In this document: in pieces, positions 7,153 to 14,761 of the stretch | How positions within the stretch are numbered: position 1 is the stretch's first letter | Layout of the letters: each line of letters opens with the position of its first letter | NCBI RefSeq assembly: GCF_020422885.1 | Contig: NZ_CP084622.1 | Span: 2,871,001 to 2,935,000, forward strand | Reading direction: 5' to 3' | Length of the DNA: 64,000 bases | From: Mesobacillus sp. S13 | GTDB taxonomy: Bacteria > Bacillota > Bacilli > Bacillales > Cytobacillaceae | Notes under the pieces: generated by a model | What the model was told of the DNA's origin: nothing | Seen by the model: only the letters and a program-made list of their open reading frames with translations | The model's database searches: none | Position numbers and translations under genes: made by a program

Positions 7153-8802
7153 TTATACGTTTTTCAACTCTTCCACAGCTTCCAAGGCCTGCTCTTTCAG
7201 CTTGAACTTCTGTATTTTACCTGATGCGGTCATTGGATAGCTATCCGTGAATTCGATATATCTTGGAATTTTATGTTTTGAAATTTTACCCTTGCAATAT
7301 TCTTTGATTTCTTCCGCTGTGGCAGCTTCTCCATCCTTTAAAATGATCCAAGCCATGACTTCCTCGCCATATACGCTGTCTGGGATGCCTACTACCTGGA
7401 CATCAAGGACTTTTGGATGTCTGTACAGGAATTCTTCGATTTCACGCGGATAAATGTTTTCCCCGCCCCTGATGATCATATCTTTTAATCTGCCCGTTAC
7501 TCGGCAATAGCCGTTTTCATCCATTACTGCCAGATCCCCTGTATGAAGCCAGCCTTCGCCATCTATTGCTTCCCTTGTTGCGTCAGGATTTTTATAATAC
7601 CCATCCATCACATGATAACCGCGAGTGCATAGTTCTCCCTGAACTCCTCTTGGAACTTCCTCCATCGTGCCTGGCTTGACAATCTTTACCTCAACCTCAG
7701 GAAGGGCTTTACCTACTGTTTCAACCCTCAATTCCAGTGGATCATTCGTCCTGGTTTGTGTGATAACCGGAGAGGATTCTGTTTGGCCGTAGGCAATTGT
7801 AATTTCTGTAGCGCCCATTTTCTCATTGACAGCTTTCATTACTTCAATTGGGCAATTCGATCCAGCCATGATACCGGTTCTCAAGGAGGACAGATCATAT
7901 TTTCCGAAGTCCGGATCATTCAGCTCAGCGATGAACATCGTTGGAACTCCGTGAAGCGCAGTGCACTTTTCTTTTTCGACAGTCTCAAGAACTGCTTTTG
8001 GACTGAACTCCTGGACTGGCACCATCGTAGCACCCACAGTGGCACAAGCGAGCGTCCCCATCACACAGCCGAAGCAATGGAAAAATGGGACGGGGATACA
8101 CAATCTATCTTGATCCGTAAGCTTCATTGCGGATGCGACATTATAGGCGTTATTGACAATATTGCTATGAGTCAGCATCACTCCCTTAGGAAATCCAGTC
8201 GTACCTGAAGTATACTGCATATTAATGACATCGCTCTGCTTCAGAGTGGCCATTTGCTCGTCGAGTTCCTCCTCTGTCACATCACCGGCCATATCCAGGA
8301 TATCTTGCCAGCAGTACGTGCCCGGGAAACGCTTTTCTCCCATTACAATCACATTTTTCAAGTATGGCAGGGTACTGCTTTCAAGCTTGCCTGGCTCACT
8401 CGTTTTCAACTCTGGAACAATCTCGTAGACCATGTCAATATAAGAAGCATCTTTAAATTGCTCCATCAAAATGATTGTTGTGGAATCAGACTGTTTTAAT
8501 AGATACTCCAATTCGGCAGTCCGGTAATTTGTATTGACCGTAACAAGGACTGCCCCCATCTTTCCTGTGGCAAACTGGGACACTACCCATTCCGGAGTAT
8601 TAGAGGACCAGGCAGCAATATGCTCACCTTTCTTCACACCCAGCTTCATCAACCCTCTAGCAGCTTTGCGGCACAGCATGTTGAACTCCTTGTAATTCAT
8701 CCTCAAGTCACGGTCCGCATAAACAACTGCTTCGTGCTCAGGATACTTTTTAGCTTGGACCTCCAATAACTCACCTACAGTGTATGGCAGCAGATTCTCC
8801 AT
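7153..8802 (-). CDS. AMP-binding fatty acyl-CoA synthetase (YngI-like)
   Basis: 549 residues of the ANL adenylate-forming superfamily. The phosphate-binding motif YTSGTTGFPKG is near residue 190, followed by AYGQTESSP (A5), GEGWLHTGD (A7) and GRLKDMIIRGGENIYP (A8), and the catalytic lysine in MTASGKIQK near the end. Such enzymes activate a fatty or short-chain acid to an acyl-adenylate and then to acyl-CoA for beta-oxidation. Length and motifs resemble Bacillus YngI. The AGGAGG site before the ATG is strong. A near-perfect cre site lies 30 bases upstream, consistent with glucose repression of fatty or branched-acid catabolism. Confidence 0.9.
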   Translation of the reverse strand: MENLLPYTVGELLEVQAKKYPEHEAVVYADRDLRMNYKEFNMLCRKAARGLMKLGVKKGEHIAAWSSNTPEWVVSQFATGKMGAVLVTVNTNYRTAELEYLLKQSDSTTIILMEQFKDASYIDMVYEIVPELKTSEPGKLESSTLPYLKNVIVMGEKRFPGTYCWQDILDMAGDVTEEELDEQMATLKQSDVINMQYTSGTTGFPKGVMLTHSNIVNNAYNVASAMKLTDQDRLCIPVPFFHCFGCVMGTLACATVGATMVPVQEFSPKAVLETVEKEKCTALHGVPTMFIAELNDPDFGKYDLSSLRTGIMAGSNCPIEVMKAVNEKMGATEITIAYGQTESSPVITQTRTNDPLELRVETVGKALPEVEVKIVKPGTMEEVPRGVQGELCTRGYHVMDGYYKNPDATREAIDGEGWLHTGDLAVMDENGYCRVTGRLKDMIIRGGENIYPREIEEFLYRHPKVLDVQVVGIPDSVYGEEVMAWIILKDGEAATAEEIKEYCKGKISKHKIPRYIEFTDSYPMTASGKIQKFKLKEQALEAVEELKNV

Positions 8803-8831
8803 TCAACCAACCTCCTAAATAAGTTAAATTA

Positions 8832-8845
8832 TGTAAGCGTTTACT
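8832..8845 (-). promoter_or_regulatory. CcpA cre site upstream of acyl-CoA synthetase
   Basis: The sequence TGTAAGCGTTTACT matches the cre consensus TGNAANCGNTNNCA except for the last base and is palindromic around the central CG. It lies 30 bases before the acyl-CoA synthetase start, where bound CcpA would block transcription. Confidence 0.7.
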
Positions 8846-8920
8846 CTTAACTATAACACTCTAGTTTGAATATTCAATATTTTTAAAATACATTCCTTCC
8901 TTTTTACTAAAAAATATAAT

Positions 8921-8947
8921 AAAAAAGCAGGGAACATTCCCTGCTTT
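8921..8947 (-). terminator. Rho-independent terminator
   Basis: AAAGCAGGGAA pairs with TTCCCTGCTTT around a two-base loop and is followed on the minus strand by a T-tract. It closes the flavoprotein transcript. Confidence 0.85.
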
Positions 8948-8952
8948 CCCCA

Positions 8953-9522
8953 TTACTTATCATGCCACATATAAGTATTTCCTGTTTCCTTTGACACAAT
9001 CGAAATGCCGATTGAAGCGCCATGACCTGCGGCAATGACAGATTGACTTGAAAGACCCGCTAACAAGCTGGTGATATAAAGATTTGGGAGTTTCGTGGTT
9101 CCATCTTGATTCATTCCCAAAACCCTTTTAATCTTCCCGCTAGGTACCTTTTCATTTACCGCTAACTCAAAGCCAAGCTTTTCTAGCAATGAAGTTTGAA
9201 GGTTCGTGGCAATAACCACATACTTTGCAGCCAATTCTTTTCCATCTGTCATAATGACTGAATAGCCGTCCTCATTTTGGTCGATAGATTCTACTGTACC
9301 CTCGTACCATTCAGCCCCTGAAGCAAGTGCTTGTTCCTTCATGTTCTCCAGGAATTCTGAACCGGTAATTTCTTTTACTCCAGGATAATTAAATAACTTT
9401 GAAACCTGTTTGATTTGGGATTTCCCGGAATCAATGACTGCCGTCGACAACTCGCCCTGGGCAGTGTATATAGCAGCTGATCCACCTGAAATCCCGCCTC
9501 CAATTATTAGTACATCCAGCAT
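8953..9522 (-). CDS. Half-length thioredoxin-reductase-like FAD protein
   Basis: 189 residues that align with the FAD half of thioredoxin reductase: the dinucleotide motif LIIGGGISGGSAAIYTA at 5-21, an internal VVIATN segment (the ATG-like motif of the family) and the C-terminal FAD motif containing VIAAGHGASIGI. Normal TrxB is about 310 residues. Here the NADPH domain and its redox-active CxxC are absent, with the two FAD segments joined directly. Start 9522 is set by AGGAGGG nine bases upstream. It follows the double-UGA mini-gene by 69 bases on the same strand. It may take electrons from that protein or from another donor; this is inference. Confidence 0.8.
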   Translation of the reverse strand: MLDVLIIGGGISGGSAAIYTAQGELSTAVIDSGKSQIKQVSKLFNYPGVKEITGSEFLENMKEQALASGAEWYEGTVESIDQNEDGYSVIMTDGKELAAKYVVIATNLQTSLLEKLGFELAVNEKVPSGKIKRVLGMNQDGTTKLPNLYITSLLAGLSSQSVIAAGHGASIGISIVSKETGNTYMWHDK

Positions 9523-9590
9523 GCGAAATTTCCCTCCTGAATCTGTAAAAGAGCATATGTATCCTCCCATTATTTACAGGGAGGTTATGT

Positions 9591-9764
9591 TTAGAACAAC
9601 TTAGAAATCAAATAAATGACTCCTGCCAGGAGCCATACGTACGTGGCCGGTCATATAGGGGGAAAACCAGAGAATTTCCCTTTTTCCTCCTCACCTGTAC
9701 GGTTTGGACCAATACCTCAGGATCCGCCTGCACAGTGGTTCGCTTTATTTTTTTCTTCTTCCAA
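9591..9764 (-). CDS. Candidate selenoprotein: 57-codon frame with two in-frame UGA codons
   Basis: Read through both UGA codons, this frame gives a coherent small protein: an acidic/basic N-terminus (MEEEKNK), then CAGGSU at residues 11-16, GIGPNR, a charged stretch, PPIU at 35-38, and a C-terminal membrane-like helix (ATYVWLLAGVIYLISKLF) ending at TAA. The UGAs are at 9717-9719 and 9651-9653. It starts at TTG with GAGGTGAG just upstream. Each UGA is followed by a short hairpin: CCTG/CAGG enclosing GGT/ACC after the first, GCCA/TGGC after the second. The CxxxxU spacing resembles a redox pair. The alternative is a pseudogene with two nonsense changes. It lies between a persulfide dioxygenase and a flavoprotein. 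Sec-insertion genes are not in this window, but mnmH is. Confidence 0.6.
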
Positions 9765-9795
9765 AATTCTCACCTCACAAGCATTCATCAGACTT

Positions 9796-9824
9796 AAAAA
9801 GAGGAAAGCGGTGCTTTCCTCTTT
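9796..9824 (-). terminator. Rho-independent terminator after persulfide dioxygenase
   Basis: AAAGAGGAAAGC pairs with GCTTTCCTCTTT around a three-base loop, followed on the minus strand by a T-run. The double-UGA frame begins about 30 bases further on, so it depends on read-through or on a promoter hidden in this short gap. Confidence 0.85.
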
Positions 9825-9885
9825 GAATTTGGCTCTTTTCGTAACAAACGAAATCGATAATAAAAGCTAAAACAGCTTTGAATTT

Positions 9886-11019
9886 TTAATGTGTGTGATG
9901 TACAGCGCAGCGGTTAGGACCGATTTCCAGCTCCATTGCTTCTTCTGCAGTCACTTCTTTTACGCCGCGGTTGATCGCAACGATATCTTCAAAGTTTGGT
10001 GGTGTCTCACTTGATGCGGATTGTGCTACATGGTCGACAAACTCTTCAATGGTTTTGCCAGCCATGATTTCGTTTTGCTTACGGATCAAACCTAACTGGC
10101 TTCCAATGAAACCTTCCGCGTTCACTTCGTCATCAAAGGCAGCATAGTGTCCTGGCAACACAATAACGTCATCCGCGATTTGCGAAACTTTGCTATAAAC
10201 TGTATCATACAGGTCTTTTGCCCACTCAGCAGCCTTTCCGCCAAGGTCAGGACGGCCAAGACCATTCACAAAAATAGTATCGCCTGAGAAAAGAAGTTTT
10301 TTGTTCACAAAGAAAGAAACACTTCCAGGGGTATGACCTGGTGTCTTTACAGCCAAAACTTCAAGAGTAATGTTCTCAAATTCAATTTTATCATGCTGCT
10401 CCAGAACTTCAAAGTCAAATACTGCTCCTTCACTCTTCATTAGGTAATACTTCGCGCCTGTGACTTCCGCCAGTTCCTTGCCGCCGGAAAGGTGATCAGC
10501 ATGAAGGTGAGAATCCACGATGTGCGTGATTTTGACATTTTCGCTTTTAGCAATGTCAGTATAACGGTTCGTGAACCTGGATGGATCCACAACTAGCGCC
10601 TCGTTTTCAGATAGAACCATGTAAGAAAGGCAGCCTTTGCCAACGCGGATGAATTGAAGGACTTTGATTTTTTCATCCTTGTAAACCTCTACAGGATATA
10701 GGTATTCACTCCACGATTTCATTCCGCCAGAAAGATAAGACACGTCAAATCCAGCATCAGAAAGCATTTCGGCAACCATTACCGAAGATCCTTCCTTGGC
10801 ACAAATCACCACGATGTCTTTATCCTTAGGAAGCTGATCAACCACTTCATCCACACCATCAATCAAATCAAAATAAGGGATGTTCAGATAGTCAATATTT
10901 TCCCCTTCAACCTTCCAGTCTTCAAAATCCTTTACATTCCTTACGTCAAAAATAAAAAACTCTTTTTTGTTTACAACCCAATCATTTAATTTTTCAGCAG
11001 TAATAGCTTGCATACCCAT
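9886..11019 (-). CDS. Rhodanese-persulfide dioxygenase fusion (CstB-like function)
   Basis: 377 residues. Residues 1-100 form a rhodanese domain with its active cysteine in VVICAKEGSSV. The rest is an ETHE1-type metallo-beta-lactamase domain with SHLHADHLSGG, TPGHTPGS, FSGDTIFV and LPGHYAAF as metal ligands. Such fusions oxidise glutathione-, bacillithiol- or CoA-persulfide to sulfite and exchange sulfane sulfur. In Staphylococcus CstB the rhodanese is C-terminal; here it is N-terminal. The ATG at 11019 has GGGAGG nine bases upstream. A CstR-type operator overlaps its promoter, giving induction by persulfides. The C-terminus ends in a histidine-rich CAVHHTH. Confidence 0.88.
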   Translation of the reverse strand: MGMQAITAEKLNDWVVNKKEFFIFDVRNVKDFEDWKVEGENIDYLNIPYFDLIDGVDEVVDQLPKDKDIVVICAKEGSSVMVAEMLSDAGFDVSYLSGGMKSWSEYLYPVEVYKDEKIKVLQFIRVGKGCLSYMVLSENEALVVDPSRFTNRYTDIAKSENVKITHIVDSHLHADHLSGGKELAEVTGAKYYLMKSEGAVFDFEVLEQHDKIEFENITLEVLAVKTPGHTPGSVSFFVNKKLLFSGDTIFVNGLGRPDLGGKAAEWAKDLYDTVYSKVSQIADDVIVLPGHYAAFDDEVNAEGFIGSQLGLIRKQNEIMAGKTIEEFVDHVAQSASSETPPNFEDIVAINRGVKEVTAEEAMELEIGPNRCAVHHTH

Positions 11020-11075
11020 ATTATAATTCCTCCCGTTGTAAAAAATGAATATGTTGAGTATCAAATCCCCACTTA

Positions 11076-11121
11076 ATACCCTTATGGGTATATATTATAT
11101 TTTTTCAAAAGTAAAATGCAA
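11076..11121 (-). promoter_or_regulatory. Sigma-A promoter with CstR-type operator
   Basis: Reading the minus strand, TTGCAT (11116-11121) and TATAAT (11094-11099) are separated by 16 bases. Immediately downstream, over the start site, lies the perfect palindrome ATACCC-TTAT-GGGTAT (11076-11091). The same half-sites recur at 61755 and 62469 beside cstR, supporting control by that persulfide sensor. Confidence 0.85.
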
Positions 11122-11351
11122 GCTTTTTTTGTTAAATAATGTGGCTATGGTGGTTTTGGTAGGGTTCCAATGATAAAAGACTAAAATATACTCGTCATTT
11201 CGAGGTTAAAGACCCCTTCCAAAACAAGAAAAAATTTCTTATAAAAATTCTTCATAATGGGTTTTCAAATCCTTAATAAACCTTTACAATGAATGAAACT
11301 ATACAATATAGTTTGAAAATTCAATCCATTCTTACCCGAGGAGGAATGCAA

Positions 11352-11486
11352 ATGAAAATTATGAGCAATGAACAGTTGGTGGTCTCGTATCGTGATGCAT
11401 TAAAGTCGGAAAATGATAAAGAATGGGCAAAAATACTTAAAACAGAAATCTCCAAAAGAGGACTAAAACCATTTAAGAACCGGTAA
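11352..11486 (+). CDS. Sda-like small helical-hairpin protein
   Basis: 44 residues, MKIMSNEQLVVSYRDALKSE followed by a second helix ending ISKRGLKPF. The pattern (short N-terminus, ELxxSYxxA-like first helix, a turn, then a lysine-rich second helix ending RGL) matches the Sda family. Sda inhibits sporulation histidine kinases such as KinA by binding the helical dimerisation domain. The start is chosen from GAGGAGG eight bases upstream; the in-frame ATG at 11346 is too close to it. A strong terminator follows. Assignment rests on pattern and length only; another small two-helix protein is possible. Confidence 0.6.
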   Translation: MKIMSNEQLVVSYRDALKSENDKEWAKILKTEISKRGLKPFKNR

Positions 11487-11513
11487 ACAGACATTTGTCG
11501 CCAGGTGACAAAG

Positions 11514-11550
11514 CCGCTTGCTGCCAGATTGGCAGTTGAGCGGTTTTTTT
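11514..11550 (+). terminator. Rho-independent terminator after sda-like gene
   Basis: CCGCT/AGCGG outer stem with CTGCCA/TGGCAG inner stem and seven T residues. A second, weaker copy of similar sequence (GCTGCCA...GCCGATTTTTT) follows at about 11578-11608, suggesting a duplicated terminator. Confidence 0.85.
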
Positions 11551-11684
11551 GTTCCTTCGTAAAAAGATCAACCACTTTGCTGCCACATTTGCGGTTGAGC
11601 CGATTTTTTAAAAAAGTTAACAAAAAATTCACAAAACTGAATCTGAGTATAGATTAAAATTAGCTTATAGAAAGGAAGTGGACC

Positions 11685-12593
11685 ATGCTACTAAAAGCAC
11701 GCACGGAGCCAATGGAATTAATCGCATTACGGAATTTAAACAAAAGAATGGAATTGTCTTCGCAGGATAAATTCCAGCTATGGACTATGGAAAAGGGTTT
11801 TACCGGTGAAGTACTCTTCGACCGAATGACCGAAAACCTCGCGGAAGAAAGGTATATTATCGACGATCTCCTTCTTAAAGTGAATAATTCTTATTTCCAG
11901 CTGGATAAAGTGATCATTGCCCAAGATGTAGTTTATCTTATCGATATAAAATATCACGAAGGCGATTACTATCTCGAGGGGGACAAATTATATTCAGTCC
12001 AAAAAGGAAGAGAGTACAAAAACCCCGTCATTCAGTTGACACGAAGTGAAACCCTGTTCCGGCAGCTGCTGCAAAACCTTAAGATGAATCACCTAGTCCG
12101 CGCCACCGTCGTCTTCAACAACCCTGAATTCACCCTCTACCAGGCCCCCATGGATCAACCTATCATTTTACCAACACAAATTAATCGGTTCCTATTAGGT
12201 TTAAATAACACTCCCTCCAAATTGGATGAAAGCCACAAAAAACTCGCCCAAACATTGCTTTCACTGCACCAGGTTAAAAATCCATTTTCCAATCTGCCTG
12301 TCTACAAGTATGAACAACTGGAAAAAGGGATGCATTGCCGGGCATGTGGGTCCTTGAATACCGAAATTGATCAATTCGACCTCGTTTGCGGAAAATGCGG
12401 CACACACGAAAGAATCGAAAAAGCAGTCGTGCGGCACATAGAGGAAATCAAAGTGCTGTTTCCAGAAAAGAAGATCACCACGCAAACCGTTTATGAGTGG
12501 TGTAATGGGAAGGTTAGTAGGAGGACATTTTTGAGGGTGTTGAAGAAGAATTATGTTTTAGTTGGAAAAACTAGCGATAGTTATTTTGAGTAA
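11685..12593 (+). CDS. NERD (nuclease-related) domain protein
   Basis: 302 residues. The central NERD domain (about 38-150) shows TGEVLFDRM, ILDDLLL-type core, FQLDKVIIAQDVVYLIDIKYHEGDYY (restriction-endonuclease-like core with an acidic residue and DIK) and a QLTRSE helix. The C-terminal part has a four-cysteine zinc ribbon (CRAC...CGKC, about 219-243) and a basic tail. NERD proteins are thought to act on nucleic acids but their role in Bacillus is not established. It is monocistronic, with AAGGAAGTG before the ATG. The convergent side carries a long tandem repeat. Confidence 0.75.
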   Translation: MLLKARTEPMELIALRNLNKRMELSSQDKFQLWTMEKGFTGEVLFDRMTENLAEERYIIDDLLLKVNNSYFQLDKVIIAQDVVYLIDIKYHEGDYYLEGDKLYSVQKGREYKNPVIQLTRSETLFRQLLQNLKMNHLVRATVVFNNPEFTLYQAPMDQPIILPTQINRFLLGLNNTPSKLDESHKKLAQTLLSLHQVKNPFSNLPVYKYEQLEKGMHCRACGSLNTEIDQFDLVCGKCGTHERIEKAVVRHIEEIKVLFPEKKITTQTVYEWCNGKVSRRTFLRVLKKNYVLVGKTSDSYFE

Positions 12594-12621
12594 GCTAGTC
12601 TATTAAGGAGTTTTGTCTGTT

Positions 12622-12673
12622 AAACCTGTCGGTCGCTGATTAAGAAAAAGTGGTCGTACAGGTTTTCTTTTTA
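12622..12673 (+). terminator. Probable terminator after NERD gene
   Basis: AAACCTGT (12622-12629) pairs with ACAGGTTT (12658-12665) around a 28-nt loop and is followed by TTCTTTTT. The AAACCTGT element is also part of the downstream repeat unit. Confidence 0.5.
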
Positions 12674-12698
12674 CTGCTCAACTAAATGGTCCCTTCTT

Positions 12699-13395
12699 TT
12701 ACAGCTTTTCCTTTTTCCTAGCAGACCTGTCTTTAGTTGGGTTTTCTTTTGACAGCTTTTCTGCTTTTCACGCTAAACCTGTCTTAAGTTGAGTCTTCTT
12801 TTGACAGCTTTTCCTCTTTTCACGGCAACCTGCCTTAAATTGGGCTTTCTTTTGACAGCTTTTCCTCTTTTCACGGCAAACCTGTCTTAAGTTGGGCTTT
12901 CTTTTGACAGCTTTTCTGCTTTTCACGCTAAACCTGTCTTAAGTTGGGCTTTTTTTTGACAGCTTTTCCTCTTTTCACGATAAACCTGTCTTAAGTTGGG
13001 CTTTCTTTTGACAACTTTTCTGCTTTTCATGCTAAATCTGTCTTAAGTTGGGCTTTCTTTTGACAGCTTTTCTGCTTTTCACGCTAAACCTGTCTTAAGT
13101 TAAGCTTTCTTTTGACAGCTTTTCTGCTTTTCACGGCAAACCTGTCTTAAGTTGGGCTTTCTTTTGACAGCTTTTCTGCTTTTCACGCTAAACCTGTCTT
13201 AAGTTAACTCTTCTTCTGACAGCTTTTCTGCTTTTCACGCTAAACCTGTCTTAAGTTAAGCTTTCTTTTGACAGCTTTTCTGCTTTTCACGCTAAACCTG
13301 TCTTAAGTTGGGCCTTCTTTTGACAGCTTTTCCTCTTTTCACGGCAAATCTGTCTTAAGTTGGGCTTTCTTTTGACAGCTTTTCTGCTCTCACGC
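12699..13395. repeat. Tandem array of 52-bp units (about 13 copies plus a decayed one)
   Basis: The motif GACAGCTTTTC begins at 12751 and recurs at 12803, 12854, 12906, 12958, 13010, 13062, 13114, 13166, 13218, 13270, 13322 and 13374. The period is exactly 52 bp, with one 51-bp step. A degenerate unit precedes at 12699. Within a unit the order is GACAGCTTTTC, TGCTTTTCACG (or CCTCTTTTCACG), CTAAACCTGTCTTAAGTTGG, GCTTTCTTTT. Units differ by scattered substitutions. There are no spacers, so this is not CRISPR, and 52 is not a multiple of three, so it is not coding. It fills the gap between convergent genes. The function is unknown. Confidence 0.95.
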
Positions 13396-13405
13396 TAAAA
13401 CATGC

Positions 13406-13442
13406 CAAAATAAGCACTGCCGGTTAAATCTCCAGCAGTGCT
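13406..13442 (-). terminator. Terminator after odhB
   Basis: AGCACTGC (13413-13420) pairs with GCAGTGCT (13435-13442) around a 14-nt loop, followed on the minus strand by TTATTTTGG. It separates odhAB from the repeat array. Confidence 0.7.
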
Positions 13443-13450
13443 CTGAATGG

Positions 13451-14761
13451 TTATCCCTGTAACAACAGTGATTCTGGGTCTTCCATCAATTCTTTGATTC
13501 GTTTGAGGAAGGTAACGGCTTCTTTTCCGTCGACAATTCTGTGGTCGTAGGATAATGCGATATACATCATCGGTCTGTTTTCCATTCGTTCTTTATCAAT
13601 TGCTACGGGGCGCAGCTGAATGGTGTGCATACCCAGGATACCCACCTGTGGACCATTGATGATTGGTGTTGATAGCAATGATCCAAAGACTCCTCCGTTT
13701 GTGATTGTGAAACTGCCTCCTTGAAGATCCTTCAAGGATAGTTTGTTGGTGCGGGCCTTTTCAGCCAATTTGTTTATGTCATTTTCAATTTCGGCGAAGT
13801 TTTTTCTGTCTGCATCCCTGATAACTGGAACTACAAGTCCTTCATCCGCAGCGACAGCGACTCCAATGTCATAAAACTTCTTGAGCACAATTTCGTCTCC
13901 CTGGATTTCAGCATTCAGGTAAGGAGTTTTCTTCAATGCTGCTACAACCGCTTTTGTGAAGAAGGACATAAAGCCTAAACGAACATCATTCTCTTCATAG
14001 AAACGATCTTTCCATTTTTTCCTTAATTCCATAACGGCTGTCATATCGACTTCATTGAAAGTCGTAAGCATCGCCGCTGTCTGTTGGACTTCAACCAGCC
14101 TGTTGGCAATCGTCTGACGTCTGCGTGACATTTTGATACGCTCCACCCGGCCGTCATCCTTTGAGTTTCCATCAGGAGCAGCCTTTGGCGCAGCCGTTTT
14201 TTCAGCAGCAGGTTTTTGAGTTGTTTTCTCACCGGCTGGCTTTTGAGTTTCTGGAGTATATGACTCCACATCCTGTTTTCGGACTCGGCCAAGCGGATCC
14301 TGAGAGATTACCTTGTTCAAGTCGATGCCTTTTTCCCTGGCCAGCTTTCTTGCAGCAGGTGACGCAATGATTCGATCCGCTCCTCCCTCAGCAGCAGTCG
14401 GCTCATCAGATGCGCTGGTTTCAGCGGCTCCAGCGCTTCCAGAACCTCCTGCAGTCTCATCTGGCGACTCGGCTTCTCTACCTGCGTTAGCTTCTGCAAA
14501 ATCGTTCCCTGCATTAGCTCCACCTTGTTGATCGCCAACTATTGCGATGGCTTCCCCTACCTTCACTGTATCTCCTTCTTCTGCGAGTAGCTCCGTGAGA
14601 ACTCCATCATAGTCCGAGATGATTTCAACATTTACTTTATCTGTCTCCAGTTCAACGACATATTCGCCTTTCGCCACTTGATCACCCTTTTTTTTCAGCC
14701 ACTGGGCGATCGTTCCTTCTGTGATTGATTCGGCCAATTCAGGAACTTTAATCTCTGCCAT
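13451..14761 (-). CDS. odhB: 2-oxoglutarate dehydrogenase E2 (dihydrolipoyl succinyltransferase)
   Basis: 436 residues. The N-terminal lipoyl domain carries the lipoylated lysine in [12 protein letters not shown] (about residue 42). An Ala/Glu/Pro-rich linker follows, then a peripheral-subunit-binding domain ([18 protein letters not shown]) and the catalytic acyltransferase domain ending in the active-site motif [12 protein letters not shown]. It transfers succinyl groups to CoA in the TCA cycle. Start 14761 is preferred to upstream in-frame ATGs because GGAGGAG then has normal spacing. It overlaps odhA by 14 bp. E3 is not encoded here, so the shared dihydrolipoyl dehydrogenase must lie elsewhere. 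Confidence 0.95.
   Translation of the reverse strand: MAEIKVPELAESITEGTIAQWLKKKGDQVAKGEYVVELETDKVNVEIISDYDGVLTELLAEEGDTVKVGEAIAIVGDQQGGANAGNDFAEANAGREAESPDETAGGSGSAGAAETSASDEPTAAEGGADRIIASPAARKLAREKGIDLNKVISQDPLGRVRKQDVESYTPETQKPAGEKTTQKPAAEKTAAPKAAPDGNSKDDGRVERIKMSRRRQTIANRLVEVQQTAAMLTTFNEVDMTAVMELRKKWKDRFYEENDVRLGFMSFFTKAVVAALKKTPYLNAEIQGDEIVLKKFYDIGVAVAADEGLVVPVIRDADRKNFAEIENDINKLAEKARTNKLSLKDLQGGSFTITNGGVFGSLLSTPIINGPQVGILGMHTIQLRPVAIDKERMENRPMMYIALSYDHRIVDGKEAVTFLKRIKELMEDPESLLLQG

Noticed and set aside
9616..9870. 84-codon plus-strand frame opposite the double-UGA gene
   Set aside because: No ribosome site, covers a terminator, and its composition is that of an antisense shadow.
12699..13395. 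CRISPR array
   Set aside because: Units abut with a 52-bp period, have no unique spacers, and no cas gene is nearby.
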